Notes: generated by a model from the letters alone, not told the origin. DNA of 64,000 bases from Actinomycetota bacterium (GCA_013695465.1 JACDAL010000148.1:1-64000), one strand, 5' to 3'; positions 8,174-17,325 are shown, numbered from the stretch's first letter. Program-made: numbers and translations.

Positions 8174-8500
8174 GTGATCTATGAGATAGGAGCTGAAATC
8201 GCTGCGCCCATCACCATTTACACGACTCGCTGGTGCGGGCACTGCCGCCGTCTCGCGCGTCGGCTCGCCGAGGCCGGCATCGAGGCTCCGATGATCGACA
8301 TCGATCGTGACGAGCATGCTCACCACGGACGGCGCATCGAGCAACAGACCGGCGGCTATAGGACGGTCCCTGCGGTCGAGATTGGCGACCGGCTGCTGGT
8401 CAACCCGACCGTCGCCGAAGTCACCGAGGCCCTGGCCGAGTCGGCCCCCCCGCCCCCTACACGGCTCCCGAGCTACTTCGGTACAAAACGCGGGCAGTAG
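8174..8500 (+). CDS. Glutaredoxin/mycoredoxin-like protein
   Basis: 108 residues with a thioredoxin fold. The redox motif CGHC sits in ITIYTTRWCGHCRRLARRL, followed by the cis-Pro strand GYRTVPAVEIGDRLLVNPT. Actinobacterial members reduce mycothiol mixed disulfides, but the glutathione/mycothiol preference cannot be read here. GTG is the only start close to the domain. The rhodanese-MoeB gene follows, suggesting sulfur or redox chemistry in common. Confidence 0.8.
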   Translation: MIYEIGAEIAAPITIYTTRWCGHCRRLARRLAEAGIEAPMIDIDRDEHAHHGRRIEQQTGGYRTVPAVEIGDRLLVNPTVAEVTEALAESAPPPPTRLPSYFGTKRGQ

Positions 8501-8559
8501 ACGCGTTTCGTACCAAACCGGGGGCCCCTGGGCGCAAGGCGGGCTGATTTGCGTTGAGA

Positions 8560-8574
8560 TTACAACACTTGTAA
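8560..8574. promoter_or_regulatory. Inverted repeat before rhodanese-moeB gene
   Basis: TTACAA-CAC-TTGTAA, a perfect 6-bp inverted repeat ending 9 nt before the ATG at 8584. It overlaps where the ribosome would bind, so it is a possible operator. It resembles the ATTACA/TGTAAT repeat before whiB. Confidence 0.4.
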
Positions 8575-8583
8575 GGTGCATAC

Positions 8584-9735
8584 ATGGCTAATTTCAGAGA
8601 CCTTCTCAAGCAGGTGAAATCCGAGGTTTCGGAAACGACGCCCGAAGAGGTCGCCGCCCGCCGAGAGCGGGGCGAGAAGATCAGTCTTCTGGATGTGCGC
8701 GAGCCCGATGAGGTCGAGCAGGGCATCGTGCCCGGCGCCCACCACCTTTCTCGCGCCCACTTCGAGAGCCGCGTCGAAGACGTGCTGCCGGACAAGTCCT
8801 CCGAAGTGGTCGTCTATTGCGCCAGCGGAGTGCGGAGTGCGTTCGCCGCCCGCACCCTCGAGGATCTTGGATACGAGAGCGTCGCCTCGATGTCCGGGGG
8901 GTTCATTCGCTGGCGTGAGCTGGGATACGACTTCGACATCCCGCGCGTCCTCGACGCAGCACAGCGCGACCGCTATTCCCGTCATTTGATTCTTCCTGAG
9001 GTCTCCGAACGAGGTCAAAGCAGATTGCTCGATGCCAAGGTGCTGTGCATCGGCGCCGGAGGCCTCGGCTCGCCATCTCTGCTCTATCTGGCGGCCGCCG
9101 GCGTCGGGACGATCGGCATCGTCGACTCCGACGAGGTAGAGACCTCGAACCTTCAGCGTCAGGTAATTCACGACACGCACAAGGTCGGCATGAACAAGGC
9201 GGAGTCCGCAAAGGAGTCGATCAATCGGCTGAACCCGGACGTGAACGTGGTTGTGCACGCATTCCGCATCGATGAATCGAATGCGAAGGATCTCATCTCC
9301 TCTTACGACATCGTGGTCGACGGCTGCGACAACTTCGACACTCGATACGCGGTCAACGACGCCGCGGTGGCCTTGAGAAAGCCGGTCATCCACGGGTCTA
9401 TCTTTCGCTTCGAGGGCATGGCCTCCACGTTCATCCCCTATGAGGGGCCCTGCTACAGGTGCCTTTATCCCGAGGCCCCTCCGGCCGAGCTTGCCCCCAC
9501 CTGAGGGGAAGCAGGCGTCCTGGGCGTGCTCCCGGGCATCATCGGAACCATTCAGGCAAACGAGGTCTTGAAGCTCATAGTTGGATACGGGGAGCCTCTG
9601 GTGGGGCGGCTGCTGACCTTCGACGCGCAGTCCACTCACTTTGGCGAGGTAAGAGTGCGTCGTGACCCACAGTGCCCCGCCTGCGGCGAGACTGCCTCGC
9701 AGCGGACCGTTCAACTGGAAGAGGCAAGCGCCTAG
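8584..9735 (+). CDS. Rhodanese-MoeB/ThiF E1-like adenylyltransferase with in-frame UGA (candidate selenoprotein)
   Basis: The ORF track splits this gene at TGA 9502-9504, but the same frame continues to 9735 with perfect family sequence. Together they give 383 residues. Residues 1-120 are a rhodanese domain with active-site Cys79 (YCASGVRS). Residues ~125-383 are a MoeB/ThiF adenylyltransferase with the nucleotide loop IGAGGLGSPSLLYL and two zinc CxxC pairs (290/293 and 364/367). The UGA is codon 307, in APT-U-GEAGVLGV, exactly where homologues have the catalytic E1-like cysteine. A hairpin begins right after it. Either Sec is inserted here or a Cys codon has mutated to stop; the first is favoured. 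The role would be activating a ThiS/MoaD-like protein for sulfur transfer. Confidence 0.75.
9505..9533 (+). other. Putative bacterial SECIS-like hairpin after UGA
   Basis: GGG (9505-9507) pairs with CCC (9531-9533), AGCA (9510-9513) pairs with TGCT (9527-9530), and GC pairs with GC inside. The apical loop is GTCCTGG. The loop starts 13 nt after the UGA, a little closer than the usual ~16 nt or more for bacterial SECIS elements. Pairing was done by eye. Confidence 0.45.
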
Positions 9736-9751
9736 CGGCCTGCTCCGTGTG

Positions 9752-10234
9752 ATGGTCGTGGTGCTGGCCGACACTCACACGCTGGGTTCCACGCGCCCAC
9801 TCCCCCCGGGGACGTGGCCCTACATCGAATCCGCCGATCACATCCTGCATGCTGGTGATGTTTGCGATCCGGTTCTGCTCGACGAGCTGGCGTCGTTTGC
9901 GCCCGTCACCGTGGTGCTCGGCAACTGCGACGGTTACGACGTGAAGCACTGGGGCGCGCAAACCGAGGCGCGGTTGCAGCTCGGGCGGGTTGGGATCGGC
10001 ATGGTGCACGATTCGGGGTCGGCGCGTGGCCGGCGCCGGCGGTTGCGGGCGCGCTTTCCCGAGGCGCGCGCAGTGGTTTACGGACATTCTCATCTCCCCT
10101 GCAACGAAGACGAGGACGGTCTGCTTCTGCTGAATCCGGGGAGCCCCACGTGGGTCCGCCGCGCGCCGTGGCCGTCAATGGCGCTTCTGTGGATCGACGC
10201 CGAACAGGTGGAGGCCGAGGTCATCCCGGTTTAG
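9752..10234 (+). CDS. YfcE/MJ0936-type metallophosphoesterase
   Basis: 160 residues with the calcineurin-like motifs VVLADTHTLG, HAGDVCD, VLGNCDGYD, VYGHSHLP and LLNPGSPTWVRR. They bind two metals, typically Mn/Ni, and hydrolyse phosphodiesters. The tracked ORF begins inside the moeB-like gene; ATG 9752 starts directly at the first metal-binding strand and is preferred. The substrate is unknown. Confidence 0.82.
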   Translation: MVVVLADTHTLGSTRPLPPGTWPYIESADHILHAGDVCDPVLLDELASFAPVTVVLGNCDGYDVKHWGAQTEARLQLGRVGIGMVHDSGSARGRRRRLRARFPEARAVVYGHSHLPCNEDEDGLLLLNPGSPTWVRRAPWPSMALLWIDAEQVEAEVIPV

Positions 10235-10240
10235 CTTGCT

Positions 10241-10972
10241 ATGCTCGGCAACGTGACTATTGGCGAGCCCGCCGTTCTGGGCACGATCTTGGGCGTATGG
10301 GCGCATCCAGACGACGAGACCTATCTATCCGGCGGCCTGATGGCCGCGGCAATCCGCGCGGGGAACAGGGTCGTCTGTGTCACCGCCACAAAAGGCGAAG
10401 GCGGGTCGATGGACGAGCAGAGATGGCCGTCCGAAACCCTGGCTGAGGTGAGAGAAGAGGAGCTCATCGATGCCCTTGGTGTGCTCGGCGTGAGCGAGCA
10501 TCGCTGGTTGGGATTCGCCGATGGTGGCTGTGATCAGGTGCCTCTCGAGGAGGGTGTCGCCGTGGTAGGTGCACTGTTGGAGGAGTTCCGGCCCGACTCG
10601 GTGCTCACGTTTGGACCGGAGGGGATGACCGGACATCCCGACCACAAGGTCGTGCACGCCTGGGCCAAGACGGCTCTCCAGCGCACCTCGCCGAAAGCAG
10701 ATCTGTATTGCGCCACGAACACTCCGGAATGGGCCGCAGAAGTGCTTCCGCTGTCCGTGGGGCTAGATATCTTCTTCGAGCCGGATACGCCTCCGGTCAC
10801 GCCTCGAAGTGAGCTCAGCTTCGAGTACGTCATCCCTTCAGACATCCTCGAGTTGAAGTGGCAGGCGCTCTTGGCGCAAAGGAGTCAGACCGAGCGATTG
10901 ATCGAAGCCCTGGGTGCAGATGTGCTCAAGAGCTTCAACGCGACGGAGCCATTCGTCCGTTTGGAGATCTGA
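10241..10972 (+). CDS. PIG-L/LmbE-family zinc deacetylase
   Basis: 243 residues with the zinc motif WAHPDDETYLSGG and the second His pair in GMTGHPDHKVVH. The family removes acetyl groups from GlcNAc-type substrates; in actinobacteria it includes MshB and Mca of mycothiol metabolism. The length and motifs do not decide between these and a generic PIG-L. It starts 6 nt after the phosphoesterase stop, so it is probably cotranscribed. Confidence 0.82.
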   Translation: MLGNVTIGEPAVLGTILGVWAHPDDETYLSGGLMAAAIRAGNRVVCVTATKGEGGSMDEQRWPSETLAEVREEELIDALGVLGVSEHRWLGFADGGCDQVPLEEGVAVVGALLEEFRPDSVLTFGPEGMTGHPDHKVVHAWAKTALQRTSPKADLYCATNTPEWAAEVLPLSVGLDIFFEPDTPPVTPRSELSFEYVIPSDILELKWQALLAQRSQTERLIEALGADVLKSFNATEPFVRLEI

Positions 10973-11035
10973 CCCGAGCAGTGCCGCGAGGCGTGATCGA
11001 GGGTGGAAAGTGGCACAAGTTTGCGCCATCCGACG

Positions 11036-12190
11036 CTACTGGGAGCCAAGCACCTTTTCCATCCACGCGAACGGATCCCGGATCTCCGCGCTGGTCGGGA
11101 GGTTGTCGGGAGCCTCCCACGCACGATTCAGCTCATTGATGCCGTGGAGATGGACGACCGCGGTGCAGAAAGTCGCGCCCGACTGTTCCAGATCTCGATC
11201 CACCGACAGCCCGAGGATGTTTTCCAACATCGTCTCGGCAACCGAGGGTGAGCGAGCATGGCGGGCCATGCCTTCTTCGATGCGTGAGGACTCGCTCACG
11301 ACTTCAGGCATGATCGCCGCGGCGACGTGCCCTGCGTAGCCTTCGAGCAATGCCTGGAAGGCATGCAGTCGCTCTAGTGCCCGCGTATGCCGCTCGGTTG
11401 AAACGATCGGCAGCTGTACGTTCGATTCGGCGACACCGGCCAGCGCTTCGGGGCCTCCGGTCTGTAGCTCCATCAGGGTCCTCTCGAAACCCGAGAGGTC
11501 TATCTCGAGGGCATCGATGACCTCGAGGAGCAGGCTGCGAAGGTAGCGGTCCGTCCACGGGTTGGAGGCGAAGATGAGATGGCGGGCCACGTCTCTGACG
11601 GCCAGCCAGATCTGGAAGAGCTCGGGCTTGAAGTCGTAGTCGGCCGCCACGGCTTCGACGTTCGGAACCACCAAGAACAGGCGACCATCATCCTGCCTCG
11701 GGATTGGCCAATCGTAGCGAGTAAGCACCTCGGAAGCGAGTTGTCCTACCAGCGTCCCGGTCTGCAGTCCCATCATGAGGGGCGCGATTTGATCCATAGC
11801 CGTACCCATTTGCTCGCCGGCGCCCATTCCCTCCGGCCCCATTCGTTTCATCTGGACGGTGAGACGCCGCCCAAGGTGCTCGAGCAGCCATTTCCAGGAG
11901 TCCAAGGTGCTTGTGACCCACGTCCCCCGTCCCATGATGGTGGTGCGGACGGGCTCATCGAAGGGCAAGCGGCAATAGCCCGACACGAGCGCCTCGACGG
12001 AATGAACGGCCGCGGCGAACGATCGCTCGATCTCCGTTTTCATGTTGGGATCGTTGGAGCCCAGCGTGGCCGCAGCCAGCGCCACCTGCCTGGCGATCTC
12101 GAAATTGACGGGACCCCCTCCCGCGGCCAAGAGCTTTTGGATCTCTCGGAACAGAGGGATGTCACCGAACGATTCGTGCGTCATCGCCAC
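11036..12190 (-). CDS. DUF2342 zincin-like protein with lost zinc motif
   Basis: 384 residues of the actinobacterial DUF2342 family, which is annotated as zinc-dependent metalloprotease or 'F420 biosynthesis-associated protein'. Recognisable parts are GRGTWVTSTLDSWKWLLEHL, LFLVVPNVEAVAADY and FASNPWTDRYL. Members normally have HEVTH before this FxxxPW element. Here the aligned stretch is WLAVRDVARHL, so the motif reads R199-D200-x-x-R203. A later ligand region reads LLEGYAGH. It is therefore probably not a peptidase. It is transcribed divergently from the MreB-like gene. Confidence 0.7.
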   Translation of the reverse strand: MAMTHESFGDIPLFREIQKLLAAGGGPVNFEIARQVALAAATLGSNDPNMKTEIERSFAAAVHSVEALVSGYCRLPFDEPVRTTIMGRGTWVTSTLDSWKWLLEHLGRRLTVQMKRMGPEGMGAGEQMGTAMDQIAPLMMGLQTGTLVGQLASEVLTRYDWPIPRQDDGRLFLVVPNVEAVAADYDFKPELFQIWLAVRDVARHLIFASNPWTDRYLRSLLLEVIDALEIDLSGFERTLMELQTGGPEALAGVAESNVQLPIVSTERHTRALERLHAFQALLEGYAGHVAAAIMPEVVSESSRIEEGMARHARSPSVAETMLENILGLSVDRDLEQSGATFCTAVVHLHGINELNRAWEAPDNLPTSAEIRDPFAWMEKVLGSQ

Positions 12191-12434
12191 ATGCTACGGG
12201 AGCCCTCGGTGTAGCGCTTTTTGCCCTCGCCGGTAAGACGTGGCGTCAGCACCGCCCGAGCGGCTCTCAGACCTCCGGCGCTTTGATAACGTGGCCTCCA
12301 GGCACGGCCCCCGGGCCGGGCGCTGTGCGAGCGAGGGGTATCGCCGTGAACCCACCCGACATGTGACTGATGGCCGCGGCCGTTGCCCCGAAGTCTCGCG
12401 GGGCCAATCCACTACGGAGGTTTCGGTTTAGCTG

Positions 12435-13445
12435 ATGGCACGCGACGTCGCAATTGATCTGGGCACCGCAAACACCCTCGTCTACCAGCGGGGGCGCGGG
12501 ATCCTGTTCGCCGAACCGACGGTTCTGGCGCTCAACAAGGAGACGGGGGCTGTGCTCGCCATGGGCGAGGAGGCGTGGCACATGATCGGCCGGACTCCCG
12601 GCTATATCGTGGCGGTGCGGCCGCTGCGCTCGGGAGCGATTTCCGACTTCGACGTCACCGAGAAGCTCATCCGGCTGATCCTTCAGCGCTCGGGCGTAAC
12701 CCGTCTGGCTCGTCCGAGAGTCCTTGTGTGCGTGCCGAGCGCTCTTACAGAGGTCGAGCGGCGCGCCGTAGAAGAGGCCACCCTGTCGGCCGGAGCTCGC
12801 TCGTGTTATCTCATCGAGGAGCCGATGGCCGCAGCTATTGGGGCCGGTCTGCCTGTTCACGAGCCGCTCGGTAACCTCGTCGTCGATGTGGGCGGAGGAA
12901 CGAGTGAGGTCGCCCTGATCTCGCTCGGAGGCATGGTCACGAACACCCCGGTCAGAGTGGGTGGGTTCGACCTCGACGCGGCCATCACCACCTACCTGCG
13001 GCGGGAATACGCAATAGCGGTGGGGGAGCGGACGGCCGAGCGAATCAAGATCGCAGTCGGCTCGGCGTGGCCGCTTCAGAACGAGGAGAAGGCCGAGCTG
13101 CGGGGGCGGGATCTCGCTTCCGGCCTCCCCAAGAACGTGGTGATTACCTCGGAGGAGATTCGCGAAGCGGTGGCCGAGCAGGTTCGGGCGGTGGTAACGG
13201 CCACTGTCGAGTGCCTCGGCGCGTCCCCTCCCGACTTGGTCCAGGACGTCTTACTAAACGGCATCACGCTCACCGGCGGGGGAGGGATGCTCTCTGGCCT
13301 CGACAAACTAATCTCCCAGGAGACCGAGGTGCCGGTCCACGTGACCGAGCAGCCCCTCGAATCGGTCGTTCTGGGGGCCGGCAAGTGCCTCGAGAGCTTC
13401 GACCAGGCGCGTTCGATCTTCTTGGACTCAAGCCGCCGGGGCTAG
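12435..13445 (+). CDS. mreB: MreB/Mbl-like actin-family cell-shape protein
   Basis: 336 residues with actin-fold nucleotide motifs: AIDLGTANTLVY (phosphate 1), VVDVGGGTSEVALISLGG (phosphate 2) and TGGGGMLSGLDKLI (adenosine region). The MreB landmarks LIEEPMAAAIGAGLPV and VGGFDLDAAITTYLRR are also present. It polymerises under the membrane and guides wall synthesis or division-linked roles. The usual mreC/mreD partners are not adjacent; a PDZ/Lon-like protease follows instead. It may be a solitary Mbl-type paralogue. ACGGAGG lies 14 nt before the ATG, and 244 nt upstream has no evident gene. Confidence 0.9.
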   Translation: MARDVAIDLGTANTLVYQRGRGILFAEPTVLALNKETGAVLAMGEEAWHMIGRTPGYIVAVRPLRSGAISDFDVTEKLIRLILQRSGVTRLARPRVLVCVPSALTEVERRAVEEATLSAGARSCYLIEEPMAAAIGAGLPVHEPLGNLVVDVGGGTSEVALISLGGMVTNTPVRVGGFDLDAAITTYLRREYAIAVGERTAERIKIAVGSAWPLQNEEKAELRGRDLASGLPKNVVITSEEIREAVAEQVRAVVTATVECLGASPPDLVQDVLLNGITLTGGGGMLSGLDKLISQETEVPVHVTEQPLESVVLGAGKCLESFDQARSIFLDSSRRG

Positions 13446-13471
13446 GCTTGCCCCCGCCGTAGGCTCTGCTG

Positions 13472-14509
13472 GTGACGACGAGCCCCGAGGTTGCTGCGCG
13501 CTCGCGCGTGAGCCTGCGCAAGCTGTGGCGTGCGGCGGTGGTGGGATTGGTTCTGGGTGGAGTTGGGTTCGGGAGCTTTCTCGTGCCGATTCCTTTCCTG
13601 TTCGAGTACCTCCCCGGGCCTGTAAGAGACGTATCCGAGCTGGTAAACGTAAGCAACGCCAGGACCTACCCCTCCAAGGGAAGCTTGTTCTTGACTACTG
13701 TTAGCGTCGACACGGACGTCACTTTGGTGGAAATGCTTCTCGCGGCCGTGGACAAGGACAAGGTCGTGGTGCTCGAGAGCCAGGTGACCGGAGGCTCCTC
13801 GCTGAACCAGCTCCAAGAGGCGCAGAAGCGCGAGATGGAGTTCTCCAAGGAATACGCGCGCACGGTTGCAATCGGGGCCGCAGGCTTGGGACGGCCTCAG
13901 GGCGATGGCGTCAGAGTGGTTTCGGTGCAAGAGGGAGCGCCCGCAGACGGGGTCATGGAGCAAGGAGACGTCATCATCGCCGTGGGGACGAGTCGCACGG
14001 CCACCACTTGTGACGTGGGGGCGGCCGTCGTAGCAAGTGATATCGGTGAGAATATAAACGTGACCGTAGAGCGCGCAGGGCGAAAAAGACGATTGATTCT
14101 TGAAACGGCCGCCGCCCCCGGCAACCCAGCTACGCCCTATCTTGGGATCATGATGGAGGACATCAACTATCGATTCGAGCCCGACGTCCGTGCCAACTTT
14201 GACACCGGCCGCATCGCCGGCCCCTCGGCCGGGCTGATGCTGTCGCTGGCGCTTTACGATCGCCTAACTCCACTGGACCTCAGCTCGGGCCGGGCAATAG
14301 CAGGGACCGGCACCATTTCGTGCGACGGAGAAGTCGGTCCCATAGGCGGCGTCGAACAAAAGGTTGCGGGGGCAGAGCGAAAGGGGGCCGAGGTCTTCTT
14401 GTCACCTGCGGCCAACGCAGGGGCCGCTCGCAGCTCTGCCGACAGAATCGAGGTGGTGGCCGTCTCGAGCTTCCAGGACGCCCTCGACTATCTCGAACCA
14501 TCCCAATGA
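13472..14509 (+). CDS. PDZ and Lon-like (S16) membrane protease, YlbL type
   Basis: 345 residues. An N-terminal membrane helix (VVGLVLGGVGFGSFLVPIPF) anchors the protein. A PDZ domain follows (residues ~125-215, with QEGAPADGVMEQGDVIIAVG), then a Lon-type proteolytic domain. The catalytic Ser lies in GPSAGLMLSLALYD and the Lys in GGVEQKVAGAERKGA. The active site should face the outside. The stop overlaps the ATG of the UPF0182 gene (ATGA), so the two are coupled. The GTG start is 26 nt after mreB. Confidence 0.85.
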   Translation: MTTSPEVAARSRVSLRKLWRAAVVGLVLGGVGFGSFLVPIPFLFEYLPGPVRDVSELVNVSNARTYPSKGSLFLTTVSVDTDVTLVEMLLAAVDKDKVVVLESQVTGGSSLNQLQEAQKREMEFSKEYARTVAIGAAGLGRPQGDGVRVVSVQEGAPADGVMEQGDVIIAVGTSRTATTCDVGAAVVASDIGENINVTVERAGRKRRLILETAAAPGNPATPYLGIMMEDINYRFEPDVRANFDTGRIAGPSAGLMLSLALYDRLTPLDLSSGRAIAGTGTISCDGEVGPIGGVEQKVAGAERKGAEVFLSPAANAGAARSSADRIEVVAVSSFQDALDYLEPSQ

Positions 14510-17325
14510 GGGCGAACATTCAGGCTGCACCGCAGCCTCGCCGCAGACGACGCCGGGTAATCGTAGTCGGCCTGATCATCGCCATTCTGGTGTTCGGAAC
14601 GGGATCTGCCCGCTTCTACACCGACGTCTTGTGGTTCAACGAAGTCGGGTTCGAGTCGGTCTTGTGGACGAGCCTCAGGGCTCAGTTTCTCTTGGGTCTC
14701 ATCGTGAGTGTGATCGTGGCGGGTTTGATCTACGGCAATCTCGTTCTGGCCCTCAAGTCGCGTCCTGCCTACGCGTTCGCCCGACTAGAGAACGTCACGC
14801 GCATTGATCCGATGGAGCGTTACAGGGACCAGCTCATGCCTTACGTCAAATGGATACGATTGCTGGTGGCCGTGGGCATAGGTTTCCTGGCCGGCCTCAG
14901 CGCCAGCGGTGGTTGGCGCACTTTCTTGCTGTGGATGAATCGCACGGAATTCGGCACAACCGACCCGCAGTTCCAGCTCGATGTGGGTTTCTACGTGTTC
15001 GAGCTGCCGTTTCTCAACTTTGCGCTGTCATGGCTGTGGTTCTCGCTGATGGTCACGCTGGTGGTGAGCATTGCCGCCTACTACCTGCTGGGTGCCATCC
15101 GGCCCGAAGGAGGACTTTCGGGGGTGGAGTCCGGCGCTCTGGCCCACATCTCGGTGCTTCTCGGGTTTCTGGCGCTGGTGAAGGCGGCCCAGTACTGGTT
15201 GGGACGCTACTCGCTGAACTTTTCCGAGCGAGGAGTAGTCACCGGTGCAAGCTACACCGACGTGCATGCGCACATGCCTGCGTTAAGCTTGCTGGCCATT
15301 ATCTCGGTTATCTCCGCCGGGCTCTTCCTGGTCAACATTCGCTTCCGCCGGCTATCGCTTCCCCTGGCCGCGGTGTCGATCTGGATCTTCTTCTCGATTG
15401 TCGCCGGTGGAGCGTGGCCGTTCGTGGTGCAGCGCTTCTCGGTCGAACCGCAAGAGCTTCAGCGAGAAGAGCCCTACATCGAGCGCAACATCCGAGCAAC
15501 CAGGCAAGCTTTCGGTCTGGCGGAAGTCGAAGTGGAGAGTTTCGAGGCGGCCGATAGCCTGCCGGCGGACTCCGTACAGAATAATCAGAGCCTTCTGCAG
15601 AACGTCCGGCTGTGGGACCCGCCCGTGCTTCAGCAGGTCTACTCTCAGTTGCAGGCCATTCGCACCTATTATCAGTTCCAGGACGTCGATATCGATCGCT
15701 ACGAAGTCGATGGCGAGATGCGCCAGGTGCTGCTCTCTGCGCGGGAGTTGGCCCTCGACAACCTGCAGGATTCGACGTGGTCCAACGAGCACCTCCAGTT
15801 CACTCACGGCTTTGGACTTGTTGCCAGTCTGGCCAATTCGGCCACCCCTTCGGGGCTGCCGAGCTTCTTGGTACGAGATGTTCCCGGCACGGTCGCGACG
15901 GAGGCTCAGGAGTCGTTCGATCTCGAGCAGCCGAGGATCTACTACGGCGAGGCTTTCGGCTCGAACGAATATTCGATCGTCAACACGCAGCAGGAGGAGA
16001 TCGACTTTCCGGTGGGTGACGGAGTCCAGCGTTCGCAGTACGACGGTCTCGGCGGCGTTCCGACCGGTAGCATGCTGACACGCGTCGCGTTCGCCCTACG
16101 CGAGAGCGACCCGAACTTCGTCTTGTCGAGCTTGATCACTCCCGACTCCCAAATCCTTCTGTATCGGAACGTACGGGATCGAGTCGAGCGCGCCGCTCCG
16201 TTTCTTTCTCTGGATAACGATCCATACCCGGCCGTGGCGGATGGGCGGCTGGTGTGGATCATCGATGCCTATACCTCCACACCGTTCTATCCGTACTCAC
16301 AACGTCAGCCCCTGAGCGACATTGTTCCCGCAGGAGCATCCGGCACTCTCAGCGGTGAGGCGAATTACATTCGCAACTCCGTGAAAGTGGTAATCGATGC
16401 CTATGACGGGACCATGGACTTCCATGTTGTGGACGAGGAAGATCCTCTCATTCGTGCGTGGCGCAACGTGTTTCCGGCGCTGTTCACCGACGAGACGCCT
16501 TCGGACGATCTCCGAGCTCACTTCCGCTTTCCAGAAGACATGTTCAACGTGCAGTCACAGGTTTATCGCAACTATCACGTAATCGAGCCGCAGAACTTCT
16601 ACGCCAAAGAGGATGCGTGGGAGGTGCCGGACCGGACCGAGATCTCAGACGAGGTCGTTGCGACCGGTGAATCCGGGCCGGTGCCACCGACCTATCTGCT
16701 GATCCAGCTACCGGGCGAGACCGAGCAGGAGTTCGTCCTCACACGTCCCTTCACGCCCCGCTCTAAGAAAAACATGATCGCTTTCATGGCGGCCCGCTCC
16801 GACCCCGAGCACTACGGCGAGTTGGTGACCTTGCGCTTCCCGAGCCAACGCTCGGTGGACGGGCCCGTGCTCGTCGATAACCGCATCAAGCAGGACGTGG
16901 AAATCTCCCAGGCGTTGACCCTGCTGGGGCAGCAGGGGTCGCGGGTCGGCTTCGGCTCGCTCGTCATCCTTCCGATCGAGAACTCGATCCTCTACGTCCA
17001 GCCGCTGTTCGTCACCGCCTCCAGCGGCGGCATACCGGAGCTCAAGAGGGTCATCCTGGTGTCCGGGGAGCAGGTCGTCATGGGAGAAAGCTTTTCGGAG
17101 GCCCTGACCGAGCTGTTTGGGGTGGGTCAGCCGTCGCTGGGGGACCCTCCCGATTCCGGCGGACAAGGCGGGCAGGGCTCGGCCGAGCTGAGGCAGATCG
17201 TGGCGGAGGCTGGGAGGGTGTACCAGGAGGCCCAGCAAGCCCTGGCGGCCGGCGACTTCGAGCGCTACGGCGCTCTTATCGAGGAGCTCGGGCAGCTGCT
17301 CGAGCGGGCCGAGGCCCTGTCTTGA
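14506..17325 (+). CDS. UPF0182-family large membrane protein
   Basis: 939 residues. About seven N-terminal membrane helices (residues ~15-330) precede a large extracytoplasmic domain with the family's conserved stretches NVRLWDPPVLQQVYSQLQ, YQFQDVDIDRY, FTHGFGL and EPQNFYAKEDAWEVP. The C-terminus has a QGGQG linker and a helix AGRVYQEAQQALAAGDFERY. UPF0182 is common in actinobacteria and some cyanobacteria and clostridia; its function is unknown. ATG 14506 overlaps the protease stop. The tracked upstream start 14320 lies inside the protease gene. Confidence 0.88.
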   Translation: MRANIQAAPQPRRRRRRVIVVGLIIAILVFGTGSARFYTDVLWFNEVGFESVLWTSLRAQFLLGLIVSVIVAGLIYGNLVLALKSRPAYAFARLENVTRIDPMERYRDQLMPYVKWIRLLVAVGIGFLAGLSASGGWRTFLLWMNRTEFGTTDPQFQLDVGFYVFELPFLNFALSWLWFSLMVTLVVSIAAYYLLGAIRPEGGLSGVESGALAHISVLLGFLALVKAAQYWLGRYSLNFSERGVVTGASYTDVHAHMPALSLLAIISVISAGLFLVNIRFRRLSLPLAAVSIWIFFSIVAGGAWPFVVQRFSVEPQELQREEPYIERNIRATRQAFGLAEVEVESFEAADSLPADSVQNNQSLLQNVRLWDPPVLQQVYSQLQAIRTYYQFQDVDIDRYEVDGEMRQVLLSARELALDNLQDSTWSNEHLQFTHGFGLVASLANSATPSGLPSFLVRDVPGTVATEAQESFDLEQPRIYYGEAFGSNEYSIVNTQQEEIDFPVGDGVQRSQYDGLGGVPTGSMLTRVAFALRESDPNFVLSSLITPDSQILLYRNVRDRVERAAPFLSLDNDPYPAVADGRLVWIIDAYTSTPFYPYSQRQPLSDIVPAGASGTLSGEANYIRNSVKVVIDAYDGTMDFHVVDEEDPLIRAWRNVFPALFTDETPSDDLRAHFRFPEDMFNVQSQVYRNYHVIEPQNFYAKEDAWEVPDRTEISDEVVATGESGPVPPTYLLIQLPGETEQEFVLTRPFTPRSKKNMIAFMAARSDPEHYGELVTLRFPSQRSVDGPVLVDNRIKQDVEISQALTLLGQQGSRVGFGSLVILPIENSILYVQPLFVTASSGGIPELKRVILVSGEQVVMGESFSEALTELFGVGQPSLGDPPDSGGQGGQGSAELRQIVAEAGRVYQEAQQALAAGDFERYGALIEELGQLLERAEALS

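Noticed and set aside
8584-9504. 306-aa truncated MoeB-like ORF ending at TGA as the complete gene
   Set aside because: The zinc CPAC pair and the C-terminal half of the adenylyltransferase continue in the same frame to 9735, so the ORF track's stop is not the natural end of the reading unit.
8560-9774. 404-aa minus-strand ORF
   Set aside because: It is antisense to the rhodanese-MoeB gene. It was also considered as an alternative explanation for the UGA, but it has no family resemblance.
14320-14505. Upstream extension of the UPF0182 ORF
   Set aside because: It lies inside the 3' end of the PDZ/Lon-like protease gene; ATG 14506 overlapping that stop is the natural start.
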